From the NCBI GenBank assembly GCA_963728995.1, contig CAVSMD010000001.1:248001-312000 (forward strand): a DNA stretch of 64,000 bases, read 5' to 3'. Positions within the stretch are counted from its first letter, which is position 1, and each line of letters starts with the position of its first letter. The notes under the pieces are model-generated. The model had not been told where the DNA came from. It ran no database searches and saw only the letters and a program-made list of their open reading frames with translations. The DNA comes from FEN-1219 sp963728995. GTDB lineage: Bacteria > Pseudomonadota > Gammaproteobacteria > Steroidobacterales > Rariloculaceae. A program made the translations under genes and the position numbers. Of the stretch, positions 27,309 through 37,932 are shown in pieces.

Positions 27309-28998
27309 CTACAGGTTGCGTCGCTTGAGCTCGCCCACGGCGTGATCGACGGCGCGCGCCGTCAAGGCCATGTAGGTGAGCGACGGGTTCTGGCACGCCG
27401 ACGACACCATGCAGGAACCGTCCGTGACGAACACGTTCGGCGCGTCCCAGACCTGGTTCCAGCGATTCAAGACCGACGTGCGCCGGTCGTTGCCCATGCG
27501 CGCCGTGCCCATCTCGTGGATGCCCATGCCGGGGAACGAGCCCGTGTCGTACGGGCGCACGTCGCGGACGCCGGCGCCGTCGAGCAGCTCGGCCATGTCG
27601 TTCATCATGTCCTTGCGCATCAGCCGCTCGTTCTCGCCGTACTCGCAGTCGATCGCGAGCACCGGCAGGCCCCACTTGTCCTTGCGCTTCGGATCGAGCG
27701 TGACCTTGTTGGCATGGCTCGGCAGCATCTCGCCGAAAGCCGTGGCGCCCACCTGCCACTCGCCGGGCTGCGCCATCCGGTCCTTGAAGGCGCCGCCAAT
27801 GCCAAGCTCGCGCACGGCGCGCTGCCAGCCGCGGCGGCTCGCGCTGCCTTGATAGCCGAAGCCGCGCAAGTATTCCCGCTTGTCGCCGAACAGATTGCGG
27901 TAGCGCGGGATGTAGAACCCCGTCGGCCGGTTGCCGAAGTAGTACTGGCTGTCGAGCGAGGGCTCCGCGAGCACGCCCTCGGCGCCGACGCGGAAGTGAT
28001 GATCCATGAGGTTGTGGCCGAGCTCGCCGGAGCTGCTGCCGAGACCCCCGGGCCAGACGTCCGTGGCCGAGCGCATCAGGAGCCACGTGCTGTTCAGCGT
28101 CGACGCGCACAGGAACACCAGCTTCGCGGTGTACTCGGTGCGTCTGTTCCGTGACCGCGTCGAGCACGCGCACACCCGTCGCGCGCTCTTTGCCTCGGTC
28201 GTACAGCACCTCGGTCACGATCGCGAAGGTCTTCAGCGTGAGCCGCCCCGTGGCCATGGCCGCCGGCAGCGTCGACGACTGCGTGCTGAAGTAGGCGCCG
28301 TACGGGCAGCCGAGCCAGCACGCGTTGCGGTACTGGCACGGCGCGCGGCCCGGCAGCGCCTGCGTGAGATTCGCGACGCGCCCGGAGATGATCCGCCGCC
28401 GCCCGTCGAACAGGTTGCGCACGCGGCCCGGCGATCAGCTCCTCGCCGCAGTTGAGCGGCATGGCCGGCTGGAACTGGCCGTCCGGCAGCTGAGCCATGT
28501 CCTCGTGCGAGCCGCTGATGCCGGCGTGTCGCTCGACGTAGTCGTACCACGGCACGAGCTCCGCGTAGCGCACCGGCCAATCGATCGCGATGCCGTCGCG
28601 AACGTTGCCCTCGAAGTCGAAATCGCTCCAGCGATAGCTCTGCCGCCCCCAGAGCAGCGAGCGGCCGCCGACGTGATAGCCGCGGAACCAGTCGAACCGC
28701 TTGATCTCGGTGTACGGCGATTCCTGCTCGTTGACCCACCAGTGCGAGGTTCTTCTCGTTCAGGGGGTAGTCGCGCCGCAAGACGGGATAGGCCTCTTCC
28801 ATCGCGTACGTGCGACCGCCGCGATGCGGATACTCCCACGGCGCCTTGTGCGCGTTGACGTAGTCCTGGACGTGCTCGATGTTGTGGCCGCGCTCGAGCA
28901 GCAGCACGCTTGAGCCCCTTCTCCGTGAGCTCCTTCGCGGCCCAGCCGCCGGAGATCCCGGAGCCCACCACGATTGCGTCGTAGTTCTCTTCCGCCAC
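27309..28998 (-). CDS. GMC family oxidoreductase, large subunit (several frame breaks)
   Basis: FAD-dependent dehydrogenase of about 560 residues. The start is probably GTG at 28998 after GAGGG, giving the FAD-binding YDAIVVGSGISGGWAAKELT. Later landmarks are GYHVGGRSLLWGRQSYRWSD, ACWLGCPYGAYFSTQSST, LGHNLMDHHFRVG, the IHEMGTARMG segment and the C-terminal QNPSLTYMALTARAVDHAVG. Frame shifts occur near 28915, 28745, 28432 and 28143. With the small subunit at 26689 it resembles gluconate, 2-keto-gluconate or sorbitol-type dehydrogenases that oxidise sugars in the periplasm; the substrate is unknown and no cytochrome subunit gene is adjacent. Confidence 0.87.
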
Positions 28999-29152
28999 GC
29001 CTCATTCCCTCGCGTTTTCGGCCGATGGTACTGCATGCCGTCGCAGGTCGCTAACGGGACGCTGCTTCGCCTCGTGGTGGGCTAGAATCCAATCGATTGG
29101 CACCGCGAGGCTCGAGCCCCGCGGACCGTGAGTATCGGCGGAGAATCCACCA

Positions 29153-30421
29153 ATGAGCACCGCAATCAAAGTGCGCTTGGGCACCATGATGTTCCTCGAG
29201 TTCTTCGTCTGGGGCGCGTGGTTCGTGACGATGGGCAGCTATCTCACGGCGACGCTGCACTTCAGCGACACGCAGAGCGCCGTGGCCTACTCGACGCAGT
29301 CGTGGGGCGCGATCATCGCGCCGTTCATCATCGGCCTGATCGCCGACAAGTACGTGAACGCCGAGCGACTGCTCGGCGTCATTCACCTCGCGGGCGCCGC
29401 GTTGATGTACGTGCTGTGGAACGCATCGGAGTTCGACGCCTTCTATCCGTATCTCCTGCTCTACATGATTCTGTACATGCCCACGCTGGCGCTCGTGAAC
29501 GCGATCGCGTTCCGCCAGATGGACGACCCGGCCGGCAGCTTCTCGAACATCCGCGTCTGGGGCACCGTGGGCTGGATCGTCGCGGGCCTTGCGATCAGCT
29601 ACGCATTCGGCTGGGACTCGACGGACGGCATGGCGGCGGGGCTCCTGAAGAACACGTTCTTGATGGGCTCGGTCGCGTCGCTCGTGCTCGGCGTCTACAG
29701 CTTCACGTTGCCGCGCACGCCGCCGCGCGGCCGCGGCACCTCGACGAGCCTGCGCGACATCCTCGGGCTCGACGCGCTCGCGCTGCTGCGCGACCGCAAC
29801 TTCCTGGTGTTCTTCGTCGCGTCGATCCTGATCTGCATTCCGCTTGCCTTCTACTATCAGCACGCGAACCAGTTCCTGACCGAGATTCGCGTCGAGAACG
29901 CGACGGGCAAGCAGACGCTGGGCCAGATGTCGGAGGTGCTGTTCATGCTGCTCGTGCCGCTGTTCCTGAAGCGCTGGGGCATGAAGGCCACGCTCTTGAT
30001 CGGTATGCTGGCCTGGGCCGTGCGCTACGTGGCGTTCGCCTATGGCAACCCCGGCAACCTCGTGTTCCTGCTGCTCGTCGGCATCGCGCTGCACGGCGTG
30101 TGCTACGACTTCTTCTTCGTCTCGGGCCAGGTGTTCACGGACTCGAAGGCCGGGGAGCGGTACAAGAGTGCTGCCCAGGGGCTGATCACGCTCGCGACGT
30201 ACGGTGTCGGCATGCTGATCGGCTTCTGGGCGGCCGGGCAGCTCACGAACGCGTTCGCCGTCGCCGGCGGCCACGACTGGCAGTCGATCTGGCTGTATCC
30301 GGCCGTGTTCGCCGCCGTCGTCGCGGCGCTGTTCGCCTGGCTGTTCCGCAACGAGGTGCTCGACTATGGTCGCGACAAGCCGCGGACGGGCGCGGCCGAG
30401 CCAATGGAGGTATCGCCATGA
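29153..30421 (+). CDS. NupG-like nucleoside permease (MFS)
   Basis: A 422-residue inner-membrane transporter with about 12 helices, matching the nucleoside:H+ symporter branch of the major facilitator superfamily: KVRLGTMMFLEFFVWGAWFV at the start, TQSWGAIIAPFIIGLIADKY, FSNIRVWGTVGWIVAGL and HGVCYDFFFVSGQVFTD. In heterotrophs such carriers often sit with isomerase-like TIM-barrel genes, and here the stop overlaps the start of one (ATGA), so the pair is coupled. The cargo may be a nucleoside or sugar derivative; this is not shown by the sequence. Confidence 0.9.
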   Translation: MSTAIKVRLGTMMFLEFFVWGAWFVTMGSYLTATLHFSDTQSAVAYSTQSWGAIIAPFIIGLIADKYVNAERLLGVIHLAGAALMYVLWNASEFDAFYPYLLLYMILYMPTLALVNAIAFRQMDDPAGSFSNIRVWGTVGWIVAGLAISYAFGWDSTDGMAAGLLKNTFLMGSVASLVLGVYSFTLPRTPPRGRGTSTSLRDILGLDALALLRDRNFLVFFVASILICIPLAFYYQHANQFLTEIRVENATGKQTLGQMSEVLFMLLVPLFLKRWGMKATLLIGMLAWAVRYVAFAYGNPGNLVFLLLVGIALHGVCYDFFFVSGQVFTDSKAGERYKSAAQGLITLATYGVGMLIGFWAAGQLTNAFAVAGGHDWQSIWLYPAVFAAVVAALFAWLFRNEVLDYGRDKPRTGAAEPMEVSP

Positions 30422-31338
30422 ACCGCCGTCGTTTCATTGCTCGGACGGGCGCGCTGGCCGCCGGCGCCGTCCTCGGCACGGCACTCGCCCCCCGCGCCTT
30501 GCGCGCGGCCGGCTGCGGCGCGTTACCGGCCGGTGTGCAGCTCTACACGGTGCGCGACCAGCTGCAACGCGACCTGCGCGGCACGCTCGCGAAGCTGCAC
30601 GACATCGGCATCGTCGAGGGCGAGCTGTACAACTTGAACGGCCCGGAGAACACGACGCTGTTCGGGCTGCCGCTGAAGGAGCTCAAGCAGGCGTTCGACG
30701 CGAACGGCATCCGGGTGCCGATCTCGCACATCGGCGGCGCGCTGACGAACACGGCCGCGATCGCCGACATTGCCCGCTCGCTCGACATCGGCATGCTGAT
30801 CGTCGCGTTGCCGGACATCTTTTCGGGCCAGCGCGACGGCAAGTTCGCGATGGTGCCCGCCGAGAGCCGCGCACAGCTCGACGAGCTGGCCACGCGGCTC
30901 GACCGCGCGGGACGCGAGTACCGCTCGCACGGGCTCCGGTTCGGCTATCACAATCACTACGTGGAGTTCACCGAGGTGGAAGGCGTGGTGCCGTACGACT
31001 ACCTGATGAGCCACACGGACCCCGATCTCGTGCAGATCGAGCTCGACCTCGGGTGGCTGGCGTATGCCGGCGTCGACCCGGTGACATACATCGAGCGCTA
31101 TGCGGGACGCGTCGTCTCGTGTCACCTGAAGGACTTCGCGCCGAAGATTGCGACCGACGTGCCGCAGCGCAAGCTCGTGCCGCCGGGCTCCGGCAGCATC
31201 GACTTCGCGGCCGTGCTCGCCGCGATGCGCGCCGCCAAGGTCGCGCACGGTTTCATCGAGATCGACGTCAGCGACGATCCGCTCGCAGGCGTCCGCAGCG
31301 GCCACGAGCATCTCGAGCGGCTGCAAGGCTGCGCCTGA
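30418..31338 (+). CDS. Tat-exported sugar phosphate isomerase/epimerase-like TIM barrel
   Basis: A 306-residue protein with a twin-arginine signal (MNRRRFIARTGALAAGAVLG) and an AP-endonuclease-2-like TIM barrel. Probable metal-site features are EGELYNLNG, FGYHNHYVEF, QIELDLGWLAYAG, VSCHLKDF and the Glu in GFIEIDVSD. Exported members of this family act on sugars or polyols; the substrate is unknown. It is translationally coupled to the permease gene, suggesting extracytoplasmic processing of a compound before or during uptake. Confidence 0.88.
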   Translation: MNRRRFIARTGALAAGAVLGTALAPRALRAAGCGALPAGVQLYTVRDQLQRDLRGTLAKLHDIGIVEGELYNLNGPENTTLFGLPLKELKQAFDANGIRVPISHIGGALTNTAAIADIARSLDIGMLIVALPDIFSGQRDGKFAMVPAESRAQLDELATRLDRAGREYRSHGLRFGYHNHYVEFTEVEGVVPYDYLMSHTDPDLVQIELDLGWLAYAGVDPVTYIERYAGRVVSCHLKDFAPKIATDVPQRKLVPPGSGSIDFAAVLAAMRAAKVAHGFIEIDVSDDPLAGVRSGHEHLERLQGCA

Positions 31339-31355
31339 CCGGTCGGCCGCGCCCA

Positions 31356-32240
31356 ATGAGCGACGCACTGCAGCGGCCGAGCCCCGCGTCGGACCTCGCG
31401 GTCGCGAGCGACGCCGCGTTTTTCGGCCGGCCCGCCGGCGGGTGGCGCCTACGTCTATACACGATCATCTTCGAGTCCGACACACGCGCCGGTCTGCTGT
31501 TCGACGTGGCGTTGCTCGTGGCGATCGTCGCGAGCGTCGTCGTCGTGATGTTCGACAGCGTCCGGCCGTTGTCGAGCCGCTACGACGTGCTGCTCGAGAT
31601 CCTCGAATGGCTGTTCACCCTGCTGTTCACGGTCGAGTACCTTGCACGGCTCGCCTGCGTCGACCGCCCGTGGCGCTACGCGCGCAGCTTCTTCGGCATC
31701 GTCGACCTCGTGTCGGTGCTACCGACGTATCTTGCGGTGTTCTTGCCAGAGCTGCATGCGCTGATCGACGTCCGGCTGCTGCGGATGCTGCGCATTTTCC
31801 GAATCCTGAAGCTCACGGCGTATCTCACCGAGTATCAGATGCTCGGCGCTGCGCTCGCGAACAGCCGCCGCAAGATCGCGGTATTCCTGTCCGCGGTCAT
31901 CATGATCGTCGTGTCGATGGGCACGGTGATGTACGTCGTCGAAGGCGCGCGTAACGGCTTCACGAGCATCCCGGTATCGATCTACTGGGCGATCAGCACG
32001 ATGACCACGGTCGGCTTCGGCGACATCACGCCCCATACCGACATCGGTCGTTTCATCGCGAGTCTCATGATGCTGATGGGCTGGGGCGTGCTGGCCGTGC
32101 CCACGGGGATCGTCACGGCCGAGATGACGAGCCAGCGATTGAGCAAGTCTGCCCGGCGCACTTGCCCGTCGTGCGGCGCGGACGACCACGCGGCCGATGC
32201 GCGTTACTGCCGCGTTTGCGCCACGCCGCTGACGGACTAG
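31356..32240 (+). CDS. Voltage-gated K+ channel with C-terminal zinc ribbon
   Basis: A 294-residue ion-transport-family protein with six membrane helices. The S4 voltage sensor is visible as DVRLLRMLRIFRILKL, and the selectivity filter as TMTTVGFGDIT. After S6 the C-terminus carries CPSCG and CRVC motifs, 14 residues apart, which should form a zinc ribbon in the cytoplasm. The start is ATG at 31356, 17 bases after the TIM-barrel gene. The ribbon may be regulatory or structural. Confidence 0.9.
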   Translation: MSDALQRPSPASDLAVASDAAFFGRPAGGWRLRLYTIIFESDTRAGLLFDVALLVAIVASVVVVMFDSVRPLSSRYDVLLEILEWLFTLLFTVEYLARLACVDRPWRYARSFFGIVDLVSVLPTYLAVFLPELHALIDVRLLRMLRIFRILKLTAYLTEYQMLGAALANSRRKIAVFLSAVIMIVVSMGTVMYVVEGARNGFTSIPVSIYWAISTMTTVGFGDITPHTDIGRFIASLMMLMGWGVLAVPTGIVTAEMTSQRLSKSARRTCPSCGADDHAADARYCRVCATPLTD

Positions 32241-32271
32241 GCCGGCGCGGGGGCTGCGCGCCGGCGCGCGC

Positions 32272-32802
32272 TCAGTCGTGCCCGGCCGCGAGCTTCTGCT
32301 CGACCGCCGACTTCAGCCCCGTGAGACCGCTGGCCAAGCCGAGCGCCAGCGCGTCGTCGCTCTTGGCGCCATTCATCTCCGCCCGCAGGGCGAGCAGCGC
32401 CCCGACGCGGTTGCCGGAGGCGCAATGCACCAGCACGGGGCCCGGTGCGTCTTTCAGCAGCTGGTCGAGCGTCTTGGCGTTACCGAACGTCACGCCGCCC
32501 GCTCCGTCGACGGGCAGCGTCACGTAGCTCATGCCGAGCTTCTCGACCGTGGCCTTCTCGTCCATGCCGCGGTCTTCCTTGATACCGCGCAGATCGATGA
32601 CCGTCTTGACGCCGGCGGCCGCCGCCGCTGCGAGCGCGTCGGCACTCGGCTGGCCGGCCGTCATGACGCCCGGCAGCGGCTCCTTGCCGTTCGGCAAATT
32701 TACGGTCTGCGCGAACGCGAAGCCGGCCACGCACGCCAGCAGCACGGCCGCGATCGCGTGCCGGCTCGGCGCGCCTGTAGAGATTCGCCACGATGTCGTC
32801 AT
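32272..32802 (-). CDS. Secreted dual-specificity/tyrosine phosphatase-like protein
   Basis: A 176-residue protein with a signal peptide (ending GFAFAQ) and a Cys-phosphatase domain: TAGQPSADALAAAAAAGVKT, VIDLRGIKEDRGMDE and the P-loop VHCASGNRVGALLALRAE, which contains the CX5R signature. The pattern is close to bacterial DSP/DUF442-like phosphatases fused in some species to MBL domains. The signal peptide suggests periplasmic action, which is unusual for a tyrosine phosphatase. Single gene. Confidence 0.85.
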   Translation of the reverse strand: MTTSWRISTGAPSRHAIAAVLLACVAGFAFAQTVNLPNGKEPLPGVMTAGQPSADALAAAAAAGVKTVIDLRGIKEDRGMDEKATVEKLGMSYVTLPVDGAGGVTFGNAKTLDQLLKDAPGPVLVHCASGNRVGALLALRAEMNGAKSDDALALGLASGLTGLKSAVEQKLAAGHD

Positions 32803-32975
32803 GAGCTTGCCCCTGTGTTGCGCGCCGTTACACGGCCGCGGTGGTTAGTGCGCCGATTGTCGTGTCTCATCCCCGCGCATTCAATGCCGCGAACAGCGTC
32901 TGCCCCGCCGGTCACAATGCGAACGCTTCGCATTCAACCAATCCCTCCGCGGAGGGATCCGGCGCGCGTAGTGCC

Positions 32976-33470
32976 CTAGATCTCCCGCGTCATCTCGATC
33001 ATCGTGGGGCGGAACCCGGTGCTCGCGAACAAACGCTGCGCCGCCTCGTTCCTCATGGCGGTCGATAGCACGACCTGCGGCGCGCCGCGCTCGCGCAGGT
33101 GGAGCAGCACCCCGTCGAGCAGCAGACGGCCGACCCCGCGGCCGCGCTGCTCGGGCTCGACGATGATGTCGTGCAGAATTCCCGCGGGGCCGCGCAGCGC
33201 CATGTAGTCGTACGATTCGAGCACAACGTAGGCGTAACCGATCACTGCGTCGCGCTCGACGGCGACGAAGATGGCGGCGTCCGGCACGTCGAGCTGCGCA
33301 CCGAGAAACGAAGCGTACGCGTCGAAGGTCCGGCTCGTTGCCGCCAGGAAGCGCCGCGCGTCGAAAGCGTGATGCGTTTCGACGAGCAGCGCGCCGAGCT
33401 GGCCGATGCGAGGCAAGTCCGCACGCGTCGCACGCCGGACGATCGGGCCGCCACCCGCCGGTCCGCTCAC
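32976..33470 (-). CDS. GNAT family N-acetyltransferase
   Basis: A 164-residue acetyltransferase with the acetyl-CoA-binding motif DIIVEPEQRGRGVGRLLLDG (Q/RxxGxG/A pattern) and VLSTAMRNEAAQRLFASTGF. Substrate unknown. The start is GTG at 33470, overlapping the stop of the preceding gene (GTGA), so it is translated with the secreted protein gene at 33467-33931. Confidence 0.92.
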   Translation of the reverse strand: MSGPAGGGPIVRRATRADLPRIGQLGALLVETHHAFDARRFLAATSRTFDAYASFLGAQLDVPDAAIFVAVERDAVIGYAYVVLESYDYMALRGPAGILHDIIVEPEQRGRGVGRLLLDGVLLHLRERGAPQVVLSTAMRNEAAQRLFASTGFRPTMIEMTREI

Positions 33471-33931
33471 AGCTTCGCAAGAACGGCTTGAGCGACTGCC
33501 TTCTCCTCGTCCTTGGCTTCGTCCGCGGAAAGGCCGCCGCCATACACACGCACCGTGAACGACGAGCCGCCCTTCTTCACGCGCAAGGTCGTCGTGTCGG
33601 GGCGCGCCATCGTCGAGTAATAGGCGTCCTCGCCGAGGCCGCCGACCGGCGTGCTCGTGATCGGGCCCCGCGACTCCTTGGCCGCAGCGAAGCCCGCCAA
33701 GCTAATGAAGCTCAAGCTGACTTTCGTAGCGTTCGCACCTGGCTGGGTCGACGTCCATTGGCACGCTTGCGTGCCCTGCCCCAGGCTGATGGCCACGGTA
33801 GTGCCGAGCGCGGTGCCAATCTCGGCGGGCGTGAGCAGCGCACAGGCGTCGACTTTCGGCGCCTGGGCGAATGCTCCAGGCGAGTTGACGAACGCCGCGG
33901 CGAGAATAGCGAGCGTTGACCAGATGTTCAT
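33467..33931 (-). CDS. Small secreted protein resembling DUF3558
   Basis: A 154-residue protein with a signal peptide (ending GAFAQ), then VDACALLTPAEIGTALGTTV with two Cys (DACALL and QACQW) that may form a disulphide. The layout resembles DUF3558-type proteins, whose role is unknown. The ATG at 33931 has an AGGAG ribosome site. First gene of a two-gene operon with the GNAT gene. Confidence 0.75.
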   Translation of the reverse strand: MNIWSTLAILAAAFVNSPGAFAQAPKVDACALLTPAEIGTALGTTVAISLGQGTQACQWTSTQPGANATKVSLSFISLAGFAAAKESRGPITSTPVGGLGEDAYYSTMARPDTTTLRVKKGGSSFTVRVYGGGLSADEAKDEEKAVAQAVLAKL

Positions 33932-34099
33932 GGGCGAGTCTCCTGCGACGAGGAACGTGGAGGCGCCACCGGCTGAGTGACCGGCATCGACAAATCTTGC
34001 CACAGCGCGACCACGGCGGTGCGGCCCCGAGGCCACGGGTCCGGGACCGAGCGGTCGCGGCTGGACTCGCTCAGGCGGCTCATCTATAAACGGCTGGAT

Positions 34100-36546
34100 A
34101 TGAACCGCTCGCGCCTCATCGCTGGCACGGCCCTCGCGACGGGCATTGCGGCCACCGCCGTGCTCGTCGCGTCCCGGACCGAGCTGTTCGCCGACCGCGG
34201 CGCCGCGCAATGGAGCATGCTCGGCCGGTACTGCATGGACTGTCATAACGCCGCAGAAGCAGAAGGCAACGTCGTGTTCGAGGGCCTGAAGCCCGAGAGC
34301 GTGGCGCAGCACGCGGCGCTGTTCGAAAAGGCCGCGCGCAAGCTACGCGGCCGCTTGATGCCGCCGCCGGGCAACCCGCAACCCGGGCAGGCCGATCTCG
34401 ACGCCTTCGTCGGCTGGCTCGAGCGCTCGATCGACAAGGGCGCCGGTGCGCACACGGCCGGCCACGTGCCGGCGCAGCGGCTCACGCGCACGGAGTACGC
34501 GGCCGCCGTGAAGGACTTGCTGGCCGTCGACATCGACCCGGCGCAGTACCTGCCGAACGAGCAGGAGGTGGACGGCTTCGACAAGATCGCGGCCGCGCTC
34601 AGTGTCTCGCCGACGTTCCTCGAGCAGTACCTGGGCGTGGCGCGCCGCGTCGCGCACCTCGCGGTCGGGGAGCCCGTGCCGAAGCTCACCAGCGCCTACT
34701 TCCCGCCGCCTTCGGGCGATCAGGACGGCTACGTGGACGGCATGCCGCTCGGCACCCGCGGCGGCGTGAAGTTCACGCACGATTTTCTCGCCGACGGCGA
34801 ATACCACGTGAACATCACGGATCTCGACGTGGGCCTGTACCCGCGCTCGCTCGAGACCGAGCACACGCTCGTGATGCTGCTCGACCGCAACGAGGTGTTC
34901 CGCGCGCAGCTCGGCGGCGAGGAAGACCTCGCGCTCGTCGATCGCGGCGGCGCGCCGGGACGCGCCGAGATCATGCGCCGCTTCGCCGACATACCGCTCG
35001 AGATCACGGCCGGCACGCACGAGCTGGCGATCACGTTCATCGAGCGCTCGCGCGCTTCGACCGACGAGCCGATCTTCGGCTTCACGCCGTACGGCGGGTT
35101 CTCCTTCACCGGGCAGATGCGTGCGCCGCGCGTGATCGGCGGCATCGAGGTCAAAGGACCGTTCGGCGTCACGGGCCTGTCGAGCACGGCAAGCCGGCAA
35201 AAGATCTTCGTGTGCACGCCGGAGAATGCGGCCGCGGAGCGCGGCTGCGCGGAGCGAATCGCCGCGAAGCTCGCGCGCCGGGCGTTTCGCCGCCCCGTCG
35301 ATCAGAGCGACATCGACCGGCTGATGCCGTTCTACGAGAACGGCCGGAAAGCCGCCGGCGGCTTCGACGCCGGCATCGAGCAGCTCGTGACGGCGATTCT
35401 CGCGAGCCCCGATTTCCTGTATCGCGCGATCACGCCGCCGGCCGGTCGCTCGGAGCAGGATACCTTCGCGTTGAACGATCTCGAGCTGGCCTCGCGCCTG
35501 TCGTTCTTCCTCTGGAGCCAGGGCCCCGACGAGGAGCTGCTCGATCTCGCCGCCGAAGGCAAGCTGCACGACGAGCGCGTCATCACGCAGCAAGTCGCGC
35601 GGATGCTGGAGGATGCGCGGGCCGAGTCGCTCGTCACGGATTTTGCGCTGCGCTGGCTCAACGTCGACGAGCTCGATTCCGTCGACCCGGACGATCGACT
35701 TTTTCCCGAGTGGGACGACGCGCTGCGCGACGACTTCGCGCAGGAGATCGAGCTGTTCGTCGCCAGCGTGCTGCTCGACGGCCGCAACGTGCAGGACCTG
35801 CTGACGGCCGACTACACGTTTCTGAACGAGCGGCTCGCGCGCCACTACGGCGTGCCGGGCGTGCGCGGCCCGCAATTTCGCCGCGTGCATCTCGACGACG
35901 AGCGCCGGCGCGGCCTGCTCGGCAAGGGCGCCGTGCTGCTGCGCACCTCGTACGGCGATCGCACGTCACCCGTGCTGCGCGGCGCGTGGGTGCTCGACAA
36001 GCTCATGGGCACGCCCCCGACGCCGCCGCCGCCGAACGTCGAACATGGATCTCTCGACGAAGCCCGGCGAGAAACCGAAGACGATCCGCGCTCGGCTCGA
36101 GCTGCATCGTCAAGACGCCGTCTGCAACGGCTGTCACGGCGTGATCGACCCCTATGGCTTGGCGCTCGAGAATTTCTCCGCGACGGGCCAGTGGCGCGAA
36201 GTCGATCGTCAAGCGGGGCAGCCGATCGACGCGAGCACGAAGCTGCCCGGCGGTGCGCCGATCACGGGCCCCGTGGAGCTGCGCCAGGCGCTGCTGAAGC
36301 ACCCCGACCAGTTCGTGCAGGCGCTGACGCGCAAGCTCATGATGTATGCCTTGGGACGCGAGCTTCAGTTCCACGACATGCCGCAGGTCCGGGCCATCGT
36401 GCGCGACGCGGCGAAGCGCAACTACACGTTCGCCGCGCTCGTGAACGGTGTCGTGCGCGAGCGACGCGTTCCGGCTGCAGGCCCCATCCGAGCCGCTCGT
36501 CGAAACCGGCCGCGGCCGTGACCGCCCGCAACACGACCTTGAATAG
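34100..36546 (+). CDS. DUF1587/1595/1592/1588/1585 c-type cytochrome protein, copy 2 (two frame breaks near the 3' end)
   Basis: Paralogue of the protein at 4381, about 815 residues. An N-terminal signal or anchor segment (LIAGTALATGIAATAVLVAS) is followed by the haem motif CMDCH, RLTRTEYAAAVKDLLAV, LARRAFRRPVDQSDIDRLMP, ELASRLSFFLWSQGPDEELL, DYTFLNERLARHYGV, TSPVLRGAWVLDKLMG and the second haem motif CNGCH before DPYGLALENF. The long first part is intact to about 36042; shifts there and near 36458 bring the stop to about 36546. It is directly followed by a DUF1552 gene, as in copy 1. Confidence 0.87.
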
Positions 36547-36570
36547 CGCGCTATCGACCGAGCAGAGGTA

Positions 36571-37925
36571 ATGCCCATGTTCGTGACGAAGAAACATCTG
36601 TCGCGGCGCGCGATGCTCAAAGCCGGCGGCGTGGCCGTCGCACTGCCGCTGCTCGACGCGATGATCCCGGCGGCCACGGCGCTCGCGCAGACGGCGGCTA
36701 AGCCTGCGCTGCGCGTGGGCTTCTTCTACATTCCGCACGGCGCGATCCTGTGGAACACCGCGTTCGGCAAGGAGATGGACCACTGGACGCCCGAGCGGCG
36801 CGGGCGAGAGTTTCAAGCTCTCGCCCGATCATGGAGCCGCTCGAGAAATACAAGCGCTACGTCACGTCGTTCGGCAACCTCGAGAACAAGGCGAACCAGA
36901 ACTCCGTGCACGCGATCGTGCCGGCCACGTGGCTCTCGGCCGTGCGGCCGGACCAGAGCTCACCCGGCGCGCACATGGCGGCCACGATCGACCAGCTCAT
37001 CGCCGCGAAAATCGGCCAGGAGACGGCGCTGCCCTCGCTCGAGGTGGCGTCCGAGACCACGACGCAGGTCGCCGCCTGCCCGTCCGGCGCCGGCTGCTAC
37101 TACAGCACGACGCTGTCGTTTCGCAACGCCACGTCGCCGCTGCCGATGGAGTTCAATCCGCGCAAGGTGTTCACGCAGCTGTTCGGCGAAGGCGACACGC
37201 CGGAAGAGCGCAACGCCATCGCCGCGCAGACGAAGAGCCTGCTCGACCTGATCAGCGACCGCACGGCGGCGCTCAAGCTTACGCTCGGCGCCGGCGACCG
37301 CGTGGTGCTCGACGAGTATCTCGACACGGTCCGCGAGATCGAGCGGCGCGTCGCGAAGGCCGAGCAGCGCGATCTCTCCGGCATCACGCTGCCGGAGGCG
37401 CCGGTCGGCGAGCTCGATTCGTTCGACGCGCAGGTCAAGCTCATGTTCGACCTGATCGCACTCGCCTACCAGGCCAATCTCACGCGCGTCGCCTCGTACA
37501 TCATGGTGGCCGAGGGCACGAACCGCACGTACAACCACATCGGCGTGTCCGACGCGTTCCATCCGCTGTCGCACCACGCCAACGACAAGGAGCGGCTGCT
37601 GAAGCTCGTGAAGATCCAGCGCTACCACATGGAGCGCTTCGCCGACTTCGTCGCGAAGCTCGCGGCCACGCCCGAGGGCGACGGCACGCTGCTCGATCAC
37701 TCGATGCTGATGTACGGCTCGAACATGAGCAACAGCGACCGGCACAACAACTACCCGCTGCCGAACATCCTCGTCGGCGGCGGCGTCGGGCGACTGAAAG
37801 GCGGCCAGCACATCGACCTGCCCGAGCACACGACGCTCGCGAATCTGCACCTCACCGTGCTGAACAAGGCCGGCCTGGATCAGAAGAGCTTCGCCGACGC
37901 CTCGGGCGAGATCGCGGGCGTGTGA
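36571..37925 (+). CDS. DUF1552 protein, Tat-exported, copy 2 (frame break)
   Basis: About 450 residues. The N-terminus KKHLSRRAMLKAGGVAVALP is a twin-arginine signal. Downstream features of DUF1552 are GFFYIPHGAILWNT, SFGNLENKANQ, CPSGAGCYYSTTLSFRN, VVLDEYLDTVREIERRV and LLDHSMLMYGSNMSNSD. The frame changes near 36815. The ATG at 36571 follows AGAGG. It repeats the DUF1592-DUF1552 gene order of copy 1 and precedes an MBL-fold and an ankyrin gene on the same strand. Confidence 0.88.
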
Positions 37926-37932
37926 CGCGCGG

